Shown: positions 1-5,631 of the stretch, piece by piece | Numbering within the stretch: position 1 is the stretch's first letter | How the letters are laid out: every line of letters begins with the position of its first letter | Assembly: GCA_001798455.1 (NCBI GenBank) | Contig: MGSI01000120.1 | Location: 1-7,636, forward strand | From: Deltaproteobacteria bacterium RIFCSPLOWO2_02_FULL_57_26 | GTDB lineage: Bacteria; Desulfobacterota; Binatia; UBA9968 | Direction of reading: 5' to 3' | Length of the DNA: 7,636 nucleotides | Program-made: the position numbers and the translations under genes | Notes under the pieces: generated by a model | What the model saw: only the letters and a program-made list of their open reading frames with translations | Told to the model about the DNA's origin: nothing | Databases searched by the model: none

Positions 1-2
1 TG

Positions 3-293
3 TTGCAGATGTGGAAGGACAGCTTCGATTGCCTGTATGAGGAGGGGGGGAAGGATCCGAAGTTTATGATCTGGGGAAATCACCCGTTCATCGGGGGCCG
101 CCCGTTTCGGGCGCTGCTGCTCCGCGAGTTCATCCGGTATGCCAAAGGTCACAGTAAGGTTTGGTTTGCCCGCGCCGGCGACATCGCCAAGTGGTACCGG
201 GAGAACTATCGTGCCTCTCAAGTCGAAGAATGGCCGAATTTCGCCATGGCGGGCAGGCCCGGCAAAGAGAGCGATTTGTTGAAGTCGAGCTAG
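3..293 (+). CDS. Polysaccharide deacetylase family protein, C-terminal part (5' end outside window)
   Basis: This is the last ~96 residues of a protein whose beginning lies left of the window. The TTG at position 3 is an internal codon, not a credible start, and no ribosome binding site can be judged. The fragment contains NHPFIGGRPFR (residues ~26-36), followed by a helix with a conserved-looking YAKGHSKVWFARAGDIAKWY stretch. The HP...GRP.R motif followed by H..VWFA...IA.WY is typical of the C-terminal end of the PuuE/chitooligosaccharide deacetylase-like branch of the polysaccharide deacetylase (NodB-fold) family, which hydrolyses amide or N-acetyl bonds with a metal. The metal-binding NodB motifs are not in the window, so activity and substrate cannot be judged. 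The stop codon TAG (291-293) coincides with the left end of a MITE-like element. The short gap to the next gene once that element is removed suggests an old operon with the 532-1698 gene. Confidence 0.75.
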   Translation: MQMWKDSFDCLYEEGGKDPKFMIWGNHPFIGGRPFRALLLREFIRYAKGHSKVWFARAGDIAKWYRENYRASQVEEWPNFAMAGRPGKESDLLKSS

Positions 294-344
294 TGTCGTG
301 TAACAGAAGTTCGTTGACTATTTCAGTGTTTGTTCCCTGTACTT

Positions 345-378
345 CCCCCCTTTGTAAAAGGGGGGACAGGGGGGATTT
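345..378 (+). repeat. G/C-run palindromic repeat, copy 1 (inside MITE 1)
   Basis: CCCCCCTTT (345-353) and AAAGGGGGG (357-365) form a perfect 9-bp stem with a 3-nt loop, followed by ACA and a second G-run GGGGGGATTT (369-378). That run pairs perfectly over 9 bp with AAATCCCCC at 396-404. No U-run follows the stem, so it does not look like a classical intrinsic terminator. Confidence 0.8.
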
Positions 379-395
379 CGAGGCGTTGGCAAACC

Positions 396-432
396 AAATC
401 CCCCTAAATCCCCCTTTGTCAAAGGGGGATTT
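396..432 (-). repeat. G/C-run palindromic repeat, copy 2 (inverted relative to copy 1)
   Basis: The left arm 406-417 (AAATCCCCCTTT) and right arm 421-432 (AAAGGGGGATTT) are a perfect 12-bp inverted repeat with a 3-nt loop. Read on the minus strand, 396-432 lines up with copy 1 at 345-378. The two copies therefore face each other across a 17-nt spacer (379-395), which lets the region fold either as two separate hairpins or as one long stem. Confidence 0.8.
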
Positions 433-448
433 CAGCCGCCGTCGGCTG
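433..448. repeat. Small hairpin, CAGCCG / CGGCTG
   Basis: A perfect 6-bp inverted repeat (433-438 and 443-448) with a 4-nt loop directly abuts the copy 2 palindrome inside MITE 1. It is a structural feature only; no function is assigned. Confidence 0.6.
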
Positions 449-519
449 TCGAATTTGTTAACGGCTTTAGGAAACACCACACTAGCGCGCGGGAGATTGA
501 GCGTATCGGGTTTCCTCTT

Positions 520-529
520 GGAGGAGAGG
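520..529 (+). promoter_or_regulatory. Ribosome binding site deciding the TTG start at 532
   Basis: GGAGGAGAGG precedes TTG at 532 with about 7 nt between its GGAGG core (520-524) and the start codon. This strong site supports a TTG start, although no ATG lies nearby. Confidence 0.7.
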
Positions 530-531
530 GT

Positions 532-1698
532 TTGACGAAAAGGAAAATAGCGGAAGAGGAGGTACAAAGGGGTCTCGGAGAGCTCCGCGAGCAGGGAGTG
601 AAAGTCGATGAGCGCTCCCCGGCTCTGGTCAGCATCTTAAAGTCTTACCTCGGCAAGAAGCGGGAGACTGATTTGGCCATCGTGTTTCTTCTGGGCCGCA
701 TTCTGGATCCTTCCGCGGGCGCACTTCTGGCATCTCTGGAAGAGGGCACGAGTGACAAACAGCTCAAGAAAGAGATCCGCCGCTCCCTATTCAAATTGGC
801 GCAAAAGGGTATCGGCGCGCCCCTATCCGGAGCAGAACGATCTCTTCGCTCGGAGCCGATTCTCAGACTCGGACCCGAGATTGAGGGCTATCTCTCTTCG
901 GTGGACACTGCCGGCGGCCGGCTCGTCTGGTTGGCCAAACCCCAGGCGGGAAGCGGGATTCAGTTGCTCCAGGCAATGGTCGGTGACCGGGAAGGGTTGG
1001 TTCGAGTCGGCGGGGCGCTTGTTCGGCGCAAGGAGTTGCGTCGGATGGCTCAGGAGATTCGCGACAAGCACGGCGTCACCATGATCCCGATCCCGTGGGA
1101 ATACGGAGATCAAATGCTCTGCGAGGCCTACGAGACGGCCAAGACTCTCGGGCGCCGCGGCATCGAACAGTTTCCATCGTTGCGCGAGCTTTTCACTTCG
1201 GGCATGGCCAAGCCTTCTGCTCATCCGATATATTCCCGTCTGGGCTCGGACGAGCTGCGGTCCGGCGCGTGGCGCGAGCTCTCCCGGCGTCTACTTGAGG
1301 AAGCCGAGTTTCGCCTGTGGGTTCTGGATGAGGATTGGATGAGAGCTTTTCTGGAGGAGGTAGAGCGGGCCCAAGAAAGCCGCCTGGTGCTCAATCCGCT
1401 GCAGCAAGAGGATCGCTTTGCGGGCATCGTCCGGGATGCCGTGAAGGAGCTCTTTACAGGGGAGAAGGGGAAGATCCTTCAAAGGAGAATGGAGGATATG
1501 GCGCTTTATCTGATGGAGACTCAGCGGGCGGAGCAGGCCAAGCTGGCTTTGGCCGTCGGTCTCCAATTTGCCGAAGGGAATCCGGGAGGTTTGGACATCT
1601 CCTTTCTCACCGGCTTGGTCCAGAAAAGCCTGGCCTTTTATCGCAGTCAATCGAAGGAGAAGGAAAAGGCCGAACCCTCGTTGATCATCAAGCCGTAG
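532..1698 (+). CDS. Hypothetical protein, helical, possible HEAT-like segment, 388 aa
   Basis: I do not recognise a named family. The TTG start is chosen for the strong upstream GGAGG at good spacing. The protein has no signal peptide and no membrane segment, so it should be cytoplasmic. Residues ~45-95 (LLGRILDPSAGALLASLEEG and the helix after it) look like paired amphipathic helices of a HEAT-type repeat. Residues ~125-190 are more mixed and include GRLVWLAKPQAGSGIQ and GVTMIPIPWEYGDQ, possibly an alpha/beta region. The rest is charged and helical, with DEDWMRAFLEEVERAQ near 266-281 and a final helical pair (~315-370) containing QRRMEDMALYLMET. The tail 371-388 is polar and probably flexible. 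The gene was probably close-coupled to the upstream deacetylase before MITE 1 inserted. It does not obviously belong with the transporter genes downstream; 152 nt separate it from the next start. A scaffold or protein-interaction role would be a guess. Confidence 0.8.
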   Translation: MTKRKIAEEEVQRGLGELREQGVKVDERSPALVSILKSYLGKKRETDLAIVFLLGRILDPSAGALLASLEEGTSDKQLKKEIRRSLFKLAQKGIGAPLSGAERSLRSEPILRLGPEIEGYLSSVDTAGGRLVWLAKPQAGSGIQLLQAMVGDREGLVRVGGALVRRKELRRMAQEIRDKHGVTMIPIPWEYGDQMLCEAYETAKTLGRRGIEQFPSLRELFTSGMAKPSAHPIYSRLGSDELRSGAWRELSRRLLEEAEFRLWVLDEDWMRAFLEEVERAQESRLVLNPLQQEDRFAGIVRDAVKELFTGEKGKILQRRMEDMALYLMETQRAEQAKLALAVGLQFAEGNPGGLDISFLTGLVQKSLAFYRSQSKEKEKAEPSLIIKP

Positions 1699-1840
1699 CC
1701 TTCGACACCGGTCGGATTTACCGAGATTAGGGACTCGGTCTTGAAGAATCTCTTTTTGATTTTTTTCATTCAGGCACCCGTGAGCCCTGCCTGATTCTGC
1801 GTGACGTCATGCTTCCCAGACGAAAAGCACGAATCTTTTT

Positions 1841-1846
1841 AAGGAG
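1841..1846 (+). promoter_or_regulatory. Ribosome binding site deciding the ATG start at 1851
   Basis: AAGGAG lies 4 nt before ATG 1851. An in-frame upstream ATG at 1809 would add 14 basic residues, but it has no comparable site and would break the hydrophobic N-terminus. The rest of the gap 1699-1850 shows T-rich sequence at 1751-1767 and no clear terminator or promoter. Confidence 0.65.
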
Positions 1847-1850
1847 ATCT

Positions 1851-2351
1851 ATGGACATCTCTACGCTAATCATGCTTTTGGTCGCCGTGGTCCTTCTGGT
1901 GGTAGTCTACCTGAAAGTTCCGGAAGCCGCCGGAAGAGGGCTTAGGGCCACCGTAGCTCTCATCCTGGAAATCGCACCCAGAATGGTGGCGGCGTTCGTG
2001 ATCGCCGGGCTCATCCAAGCGATCGTCCCTCCAGAGGTTATCGCGAGCTGGATGGGTAGAGGGTCCGGGATAAAGGGAATTGGCATTGGTATGGTCATGG
2101 GAACCCTAACCCCGGGCGGTCCCATGATGCATTTCCCCATCATCGCGTCGCTTTATAAGCTGGGGATCGGCATTGGTCCCTTAGTTTCGTATCTGACGGC
2201 ATGGTCCCTTATGGGCTTTCAGCGCATTATCATGTGGGAACTTCCCTTCTTGGGGCCTCGGGTCGTGGGGGTGCGAGTCGTCGTAAGCATGCTTTTCCCT
2301 TTGCTCGCCGGCTGGCTCTCGGAGCTGCTCTGGAGCAAGCTGGAATTCTGA
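1851..2351 (+). CDS. Half-size permease, DUF318/ArsP_1-like membrane protein, 166 aa
   Basis: An integral inner-membrane protein. Hydrophobic segments lie at about residues 3-21, 40-60, 74-88, 106-123 and 139-158. The key motif is GTLTPGGPMMHFPI (84-97), preceded by a glycine-rich GIKGIGIGMVMG helix. This matches the conserved loop of the DUF318/ArsP_1 permease group (PF03773), recognised from memory. Full-length members have about 300 residues and two such halves; this is a single half, and the cysteine-rich version of the loop known from ArsP arsenical exporters is replaced by PGGP. Single-half proteins may work as homo- or hetero-oligomers. A substrate cannot be assigned and arsenic should not be assumed. 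Translation is taken from 1851 because of the AAGGAG site. The next gene begins 158 nt downstream and probably has its own promoter, so co-transcription with the ABC operon is uncertain. Confidence 0.75.
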   Translation: MDISTLIMLLVAVVLLVVVYLKVPEAAGRGLRATVALILEIAPRMVAAFVIAGLIQAIVPPEVIASWMGRGSGIKGIGIGMVMGTLTPGGPMMHFPIIASLYKLGIGIGPLVSYLTAWSLMGFQRIIMWELPFLGPRVVGVRVVVSMLFPLLAGWLSELLWSKLEF

Positions 2352-2378
2352 GAGCAGACCTCATCGAACGCTCGACGC

Positions 2379-2408
2379 TTGACAGCCTGTCGGGAACAGC
2401 ATAAGAAT
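2379..2408 (+). promoter_or_regulatory. Candidate sigma-70 type promoter for the ABC transporter operon
   Basis: A perfect TTGACA (2379-2384) is followed 18 nt later by AAGAAT (2403-2408), which matches 4 of 6 positions of the -10 consensus. An alternative CATAAG at 2400-2405 has 15-nt spacing. It lies in the 158-nt gap before the permease gene, leaving a leader of about 90 nt. The leader holds only small 5-bp hairpins (2468-2482 and 2484-2502) and nothing resembling a thi box. Confidence 0.35.
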
Positions 2409-2509
2409 CTTGGACTCCACGGGCTATGAGAGTCGACCAACAACGGATCGGTTAACAGCCCATCCAAACAGGCGAAACCTGTGGCAGCTTCAGGGGGGCT
2501 GCGCAAAGA

Positions 2510-3403
2510 ATGGATCTTGAACCGCAACCGCACCTAACATCAAAGGGGGCTGCTTCAAAAGAGGGCGAGACCTTAATTCCGGTCGCTCCCGGACGGTCTG
2601 GAGAGGAACGGCTCCCGCTTGAGCGCTTGCTTGGATCTCGCTTCTACGTTCTTGCAGATAAGAGTTTAGGTCTCCTGGGCATTTTTCTCTTTTTCCTGGC
2701 CTGGGAGATCGCCAGCCGGACGCATATTCTGAATCCGTTTTATTTTCCTCCGTTTACCGAGATCATTGCCAAAGGGATCGAACTCCTCGCCAGCGGGGCC
2801 ATTTGGGAGCACATGATTTTCAGCCTGACGAACTTCTCCGCCGGCTTCGCCGTGTCCGTGGTGATCGGGGTGCTCGCCGGCATTCCCATGGGCTGGTACA
2901 AGGGGCTGAGCAAAACGCTCGACCCTCTCTTGTCAGGAATTTATGCCACGCCTCTCATTGCTCTTTTGCCCCTCATCATCATGCTTTTTGGCCTCGGCGC
3001 GGTTTCGAAGATTATTATGACCTTTCTGGCAGGGGTGTTCCCCGTTTTGATCAACACGATGGTCGGAATCGCCAACACCGATACCAACCTGATCAAGATG
3101 TCCCGCTCCTTTGGCGCGAGCGACGCCACCATTTTTTTAAAGGTCTCCATGCCCGGTTCTCTGCCTTATATTGTGGCGGGGATGCGCGTAGCTTTGGGAC
3201 GGGCGCTGGTCTATATAGTTGTCGCGGAGCAGTACGGGGCGGCGATGGGTCTCGGTTATTTGAGCTCGGTGGCGGCGCAGCGCTTTCAAATCGCTGCCAT
3301 GTTCGTTCCCATCGTCATCATCGCCGGATTGGGGGCGGGCCTGACGGAGTTGCTCAAGGTCGTTGAGAGGCGATTGGAAACTTGGAGGCCGCAGAAGTCA
3401 TAG
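2510..3403 (+). CDS. ABC transporter permease, NitT/TauT (SsuC/TauC) type, 297 aa
   Basis: The membrane subunit of an importer that moves a small ligand from a periplasmic binding protein into the cytoplasm using ATP. The first ~50 residues are polar and unusually long and variable. Membrane segments follow at about 54-66, 109-127, 143-161, 165-184, 220-240 and 262-281, matching the usual six-segment BPD_transp_1 layout of this family. The cytoplasmic coupling loop that docks on the ATPase lies at about 195-220, with KMSRSFGASDATIFLKVSMP followed by GSLPYIVAGMR; this is the EAA-type loop with its conserved Gly and LP. Other family hallmarks are NPFYFPP (75-81), YATPLIALLPL (145-155) and GLGYL (247-251). 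The ATG start has only a weak G-run (2493-2498) upstream. The first receptor gene starts 38 nt downstream, so the two are probably co-transcribed. No ATP-binding subunit lies next to it. Confidence 0.9.
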   Translation: MDLEPQPHLTSKGAASKEGETLIPVAPGRSGEERLPLERLLGSRFYVLADKSLGLLGIFLFFLAWEIASRTHILNPFYFPPFTEIIAKGIELLASGAIWEHMIFSLTNFSAGFAVSVVIGVLAGIPMGWYKGLSKTLDPLLSGIYATPLIALLPLIIMLFGLGAVSKIIMTFLAGVFPVLINTMVGIANTDTNLIKMSRSFGASDATIFLKVSMPGSLPYIVAGMRVALGRALVYIVVAEQYGAAMGLGYLSSVAAQRFQIAAMFVPIVIIAGLGAGLTELLKVVERRLETWRPQKS

Positions 3404-3428
3404 CCCAACAGGACGGCTCAATCTATGC

Positions 3429-3435
3429 AGGAGGT
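3429..3435 (+). promoter_or_regulatory. Ribosome binding site deciding the start of receptor A1
   Basis: AGGAGGT with a 6-nt spacer before ATG 3442 is near-ideal and excludes the upstream TTG at 3382, which overlaps the permease gene. Its layout (AGGAGGTAACCCGATG) matches that before A2 (GGGAGGTCACACGATG) at 13 of 16 positions. Confidence 0.85.
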
Positions 3436-3441
3436 AACCCG

Positions 3442-4455
3442 ATGAAACACACAGGAATGTTCAAATCTCTTCTTCTATCGATATCGGTTCTCTTGTTACA
3501 TGGGCTCTCGGTTGCGCTCTGGCCGTCGGATCTATCCGCTCAGAACGTCAAGATTACCGCGGGCCAGACGGGGACCAACCCGGGAACGAGCCTCTTCTTC
3601 ATCGCCAAGAAGGAAAACCTCTACGCCAAGCACGGTCTGGATGTGAACATCATCCCCACGAGCACGGCGAATGCGGTGCAGGCGATGCTTAGCGGGAGCA
3701 TGCAGGTCTCAACCGGTTCCGGCGCGGCGGCCTTCGCCACCGCGACGCTGGAAGGGGCGCCGCCGTTCGTCCTGGTGTCCTCCTGGATCAATGTGTTCCC
3801 GTACACGGTGATGGTCCACAAGGACATCAAACGACCTGAAGATCTGAAAGGGAAGACCGGACAGGTTGGCGCCCCGTTTGGCACGATCCCGGACACCGCT
3901 CTGAGATTTGCTCTGGCGAAACTGGGGCTCGATCCCGAGAAGGATGTGAAGCTGGTTCAGCTCCCCCGGCCGGATACGGCGAACATCGTGGCTCAGCTGG
4001 AAAGAGGGGACGTTCAGTTCGGGCCGCTCCCCCCGCCTTTCGATCGAATCGCGCAGAAGCGTGGCTTCCACTCACTCATCTCCCTCCCGGAGTTGGGTAT
4101 TGCCTGGCAGAACAACGGCGAGTGGGTGCAGCGGGCCTACCTTCAAAAAAACCGGGACACCGTCGTTCGCTTCGTCAGAGCGACGGCCGACGCCTTGAAG
4201 TTTTACTACGAGCAGAAAGAGAAGACGATCACCTATCTCATGGAATTTCTCGGCAGCAACCGCGAAGACACCGACTACGCCTATGAGGCCTTCAAAAAAT
4301 GGGGCGACCGCACGCCGATGCCGAAGATCGAAGGGATTCAGACCACGTTCGATGCCATCAAGAAAAAGACTCCCAAGGCCGCCACGGCGGATCCTGCTTC
4401 CTTCATCGATACGAGTTTAGTCGACCAACTGGTGAGGGAGGGATATTTTAAATGA
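3442..4455 (+). CDS. Periplasmic substrate-binding protein A1, NMT1/THI5-like, 337 aa
   Basis: The receptor of the ABC importer, exported to the periplasm. A basic start and hydrophobic core (~9-27) form a Sec signal peptide, with likely cleavage after LSA (residue 33). There is no lipobox cysteine. The mature protein begins QNVKITAGQTG, followed by FFIAKKENLYAKHGLDV (52-68) and AMLSGSMQVSTGSGAAAFAT (81-100). These are the family's first strand, helix and ligand-facing loop. Second-lobe landmarks are KRPEDLKGKTGQVG, FGTIPD (146-151), GLDPEKDVKL, RGFHSLISLPELGI and NNGEWVQRAYLQKNRDT. The closest relative here is A2: the two align without gaps over all 337 residues with ~83% identity of the mature part. 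The family includes binders of nitrate, sulfonates, taurine, phthalate-like aromatics and pyrimidine precursors, so the ligand is open. Its stop overlaps the B1 start in ATGA. Confidence 0.92.
   Translation: MKHTGMFKSLLLSISVLLLHGLSVALWPSDLSAQNVKITAGQTGTNPGTSLFFIAKKENLYAKHGLDVNIIPTSTANAVQAMLSGSMQVSTGSGAAAFATATLEGAPPFVLVSSWINVFPYTVMVHKDIKRPEDLKGKTGQVGAPFGTIPDTALRFALAKLGLDPEKDVKLVQLPRPDTANIVAQLERGDVQFGPLPPPFDRIAQKRGFHSLISLPELGIAWQNNGEWVQRAYLQKNRDTVVRFVRATADALKFYYEQKEKTITYLMEFLGSNREDTDYAYEAFKKWGDRTPMPKIEGIQTTFDAIKKKTPKAATADPASFIDTSLVDQLVREGYFK
4436..4442 (+). promoter_or_regulatory. Ribosome binding site for B1 embedded in the last codons of A1
   Basis: GGGAGGG lies within the codons for the C-terminal REG residues of A1, 9 nt before ATG 4452, whose ATGA overlaps the A1 stop. 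This arrangement implies translational coupling of A1 and B1. Confidence 0.75.
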
Positions 4456-5447
4456 AAGTCCGCGCTTTTTCTCTTTCCATCTTTGCCATTTTCCTTTCTT
4501 TGTTTCCATTGGCATTCTCGGAGGTCGCGGCTCAGAACATTAAGATCACCGCGGGTCAAGCCGGCATCAATCCCGGCACAAGTCTCTTTTTCATTGCGCG
4601 AAAGGAAAATCTTTATGCCAAGCATGGACTCGATACGAATATCATAGCCACCTCCGCTTCAGGTGCCCTGCAGGCCATGCTTGGGGGCAGCATGCAGATC
4701 ACAACGGGCGCTGCGGGGGCCGCTTTTGTCACAGCCGTTTTGGAAGGGTCTCCCCCTTTGGTTTTAGTGTCGTCCTGGGTCAATGTGTTGCCTTATAAAT
4801 TGGTCGCGCGAAAGGAAATCGCAAAACTGCAAGATTTGCGAGGCAGAACGGGCCAGGTAGGGAGCACCTTTGGATCTGGTCCTGATTTTGGCCTGCGCTT
4901 CGCCCTAGTCAAAGCGGGGCTCGATCCAGAAAAGGATGTGAGGTTAATCCAGCAGCCCCGGCCGGATTGGGCGAACGTGATGGCCCAGCTCGAGAAGGGA
5001 GAGGTTCAGTTTTCCCTTCTGCCACCCCCTTATGACCGAATCGGAGAGAAACGCGGATTTCACACGCTCCTTTCGCTGCCAGATATGGGGATCGGGTGGC
5101 AGCAAAACGGCGAATGGGTGCTGAAGTCTTATCTCCAGAGTAACCGCGCCACCGTCCTGCGCTTTCTCCGGGTGATTGGCGACGCTATGAAAGTCTACTT
5201 CGAGGAAAAAGATAAGACGATCTCTTATCTTAGTGAATTTTTGGGCAGCAATCGGGCGGATACGGAGTACGCCTACGAGGCTTATTTGAAGTGGGTAGAC
5301 CACAACCCCAGACCTACGCTGGAGAGCATCCGGACGACCTTGGACTCTATAAAAAAGGCAACTCCCAAGGCCGCCACGGCGGATCCGGCTTCCTTCATCG
5401 ATACCAGTTTGGTGGACCAACTGGTGAAGGAGGGATATTTTAAGTAA
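4452..5447 (+). CDS. Periplasmic substrate-binding protein B1, NMT1/THI5-like, 331 aa
   Basis: The second receptor, exported with a short signal peptide (hydrophobic ~8-22, likely cleaved after VAA at residue 27) and no lipobox. It shares the fold landmarks of A1 but carries B-type residues: IATSASGALQ in the first lobe, LGGSMQITTG (77-86) in the ligand-facing loop, RKEIAKLQDLRGRTG, TFGSGPDFGLRF (139-150), RIGEKRGFHTLLSLPDMGI and SYLQSNRATVLRF. Identity with B2 is about 81% over the mature protein by hand count. Translation is coupled to A1 by a 4-nt ATGA overlap. The last ~75 bp are almost identical to the A genes rather than to B2, and the TAA stop sits where the A genes have ATGA, so no gene starts there. 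A MITE-like element follows 16 nt after the stop. The ligand is unknown and probably differs from that of A1. Confidence 0.92.
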   Translation: MKVRAFSLSIFAIFLSLFPLAFSEVAAQNIKITAGQAGINPGTSLFFIARKENLYAKHGLDTNIIATSASGALQAMLGGSMQITTGAAGAAFVTAVLEGSPPLVLVSSWVNVLPYKLVARKEIAKLQDLRGRTGQVGSTFGSGPDFGLRFALVKAGLDPEKDVRLIQQPRPDWANVMAQLEKGEVQFSLLPPPYDRIGEKRGFHTLLSLPDMGIGWQQNGEWVLKSYLQSNRATVLRFLRVIGDAMKVYFEEKDKTISYLSEFLGSNRADTEYAYEAYLKWVDHNPRPTLESIRTTLDSIKKATPKAATADPASFIDTSLVDQLVKEGYFK

Positions 5448-5463
5448 GTAGTCCAGTGCTATT

Positions 5464-5567
5464 TATAGTGAAGGAAAAAAGAAAATTACCATAATCCCCC
5501 CATCCCCCCTTTACAAAAGGGGGGTAAGGGGGGATTTGATGTCAATTTATTTAATTCCGTCACTATA
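5464..5567. mobile_element. MITE-like element 2 between receptors B1 and A2
   Basis: TATAGTGAAGGAA (5464-5476) and TTCCGTCACTATA (5555-5567) are terminal inverted repeats with one mismatch in 13. The arms remain partly complementary further in, matching at about 14 of the first 20 positions counted from the GGAA/TTCC. The centre is a G/C-run double palindrome. At ~104 bp with no reading frame it would be non-autonomous; both ends read TATA, consistent with insertion at TA. Its inward-reading right end, TAGTGACGG, resembles the MITE 1 end TAGTGTCGTG, and both share the AATCCCCC...CCCTTT core. It occupies most of the 184-nt gap 5448-5631, which holds no gene. Confidence 0.65.
5493..5537. repeat. 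G/C-run double palindrome (core of MITE 2)
   Basis: The inner stem is CCCCCCTTT (5504-5512) and AAAGGGGGG (5516-5524) with a 3-nt loop. The outer stem is AATCCCCCC (5493-5501) and GGGGGGATT (5528-5536). It is the same repeat family as at 345-432, here in its full two-stem form. It could slow transcription between B1 and A2, but no U-run follows the stem. Confidence 0.8.
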
Positions 5568-5618
5568 GTTTCAGACAATAGAGGGCGTCCAAAGAAGCAG
5601 GTCGCTGGTTTGGGTGCC

Positions 5619-5625
5619 GGGAGGT
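5619..5625 (+). promoter_or_regulatory. Ribosome binding site deciding the start of receptor A2
   Basis: GGGAGGT with a 6-nt spacer before ATG 5632, the same geometry as for A1. It rules out the in-frame GTG at 5614, which lies upstream of this site, and makes A2 exactly as long as A1 (337 aa). Confidence 0.8.
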
Positions 5626-5631
5626 CACACG

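Larger units (their letters stand above)
291..484. mobile_element. MITE-like element 1, non-coding, with terminal inverted repeats and TA ends
   Basis: This element fills the gene-free gap at 294-531. The left end GCTAGTGTCGTGT (289-301) is the reverse complement of the right end ACACCACACTAGC (474-486) with one mismatch in 13. The next 23 positions of each arm (302-324 against 451-473) still match at about 13 sites, including CGTT.AC.A.TTC. The interior is G/C-run hairpins with no coding potential. Outer TA dinucleotides at 291-292 and 483-484 would fit a TA target duplication, as made by IS630/Tc1-mariner-type transposases; that mechanism is inferred. No transposase is present, so it would be non-autonomous. 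Removing it with one TA keeps the upstream TAG stop and leaves about 46 nt before the next start. Confidence 0.65.

Noticed and set aside
345..432. CRISPR array or intrinsic terminator from the repeated C/G runs
   Set aside because: Copies are inverted rather than direct, spacing is not regular, and no U-run follows any stem.
130..567. Minus-strand frame (145 codons) and plus-strand frame 161-535 across the gap
   Set aside because: Both translate the palindromic G/C-run repeats of MITE 1 (giving SPFDKGGFRGI-like strings), overlap the deacetylase end and have no ribosome site.
1720..1793. Terminator after the 388-aa gene: stem ACCGAG/CTCGGT (1720-1739), T-rich run, stem CAGGCA/TGCCTG (1771-1793)
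   Set aside because: The first stem is 6 bp with the T-run more than 10 nt away; the second stem has no T-run after it. Too weak to call.
2352..2509. TPP riboswitch (thi box), expected if the receptors were pyrimidine-precursor binders of the THI5 type
   Set aside because: No CTGAGA or ACC.TTGAACCTGA-type blocks are present; only small 5-bp hairpins. Thiamine-precursor uptake is therefore not supported.
3382..3441. N-terminal extension of A1 from TTG 3382
   Set aside because: It overlaps the permease, has no ribosome site, and would put 20 polar residues ahead of the signal peptide. ATG 3442 has AGGAGGT at ideal spacing and gives the same length as A2.
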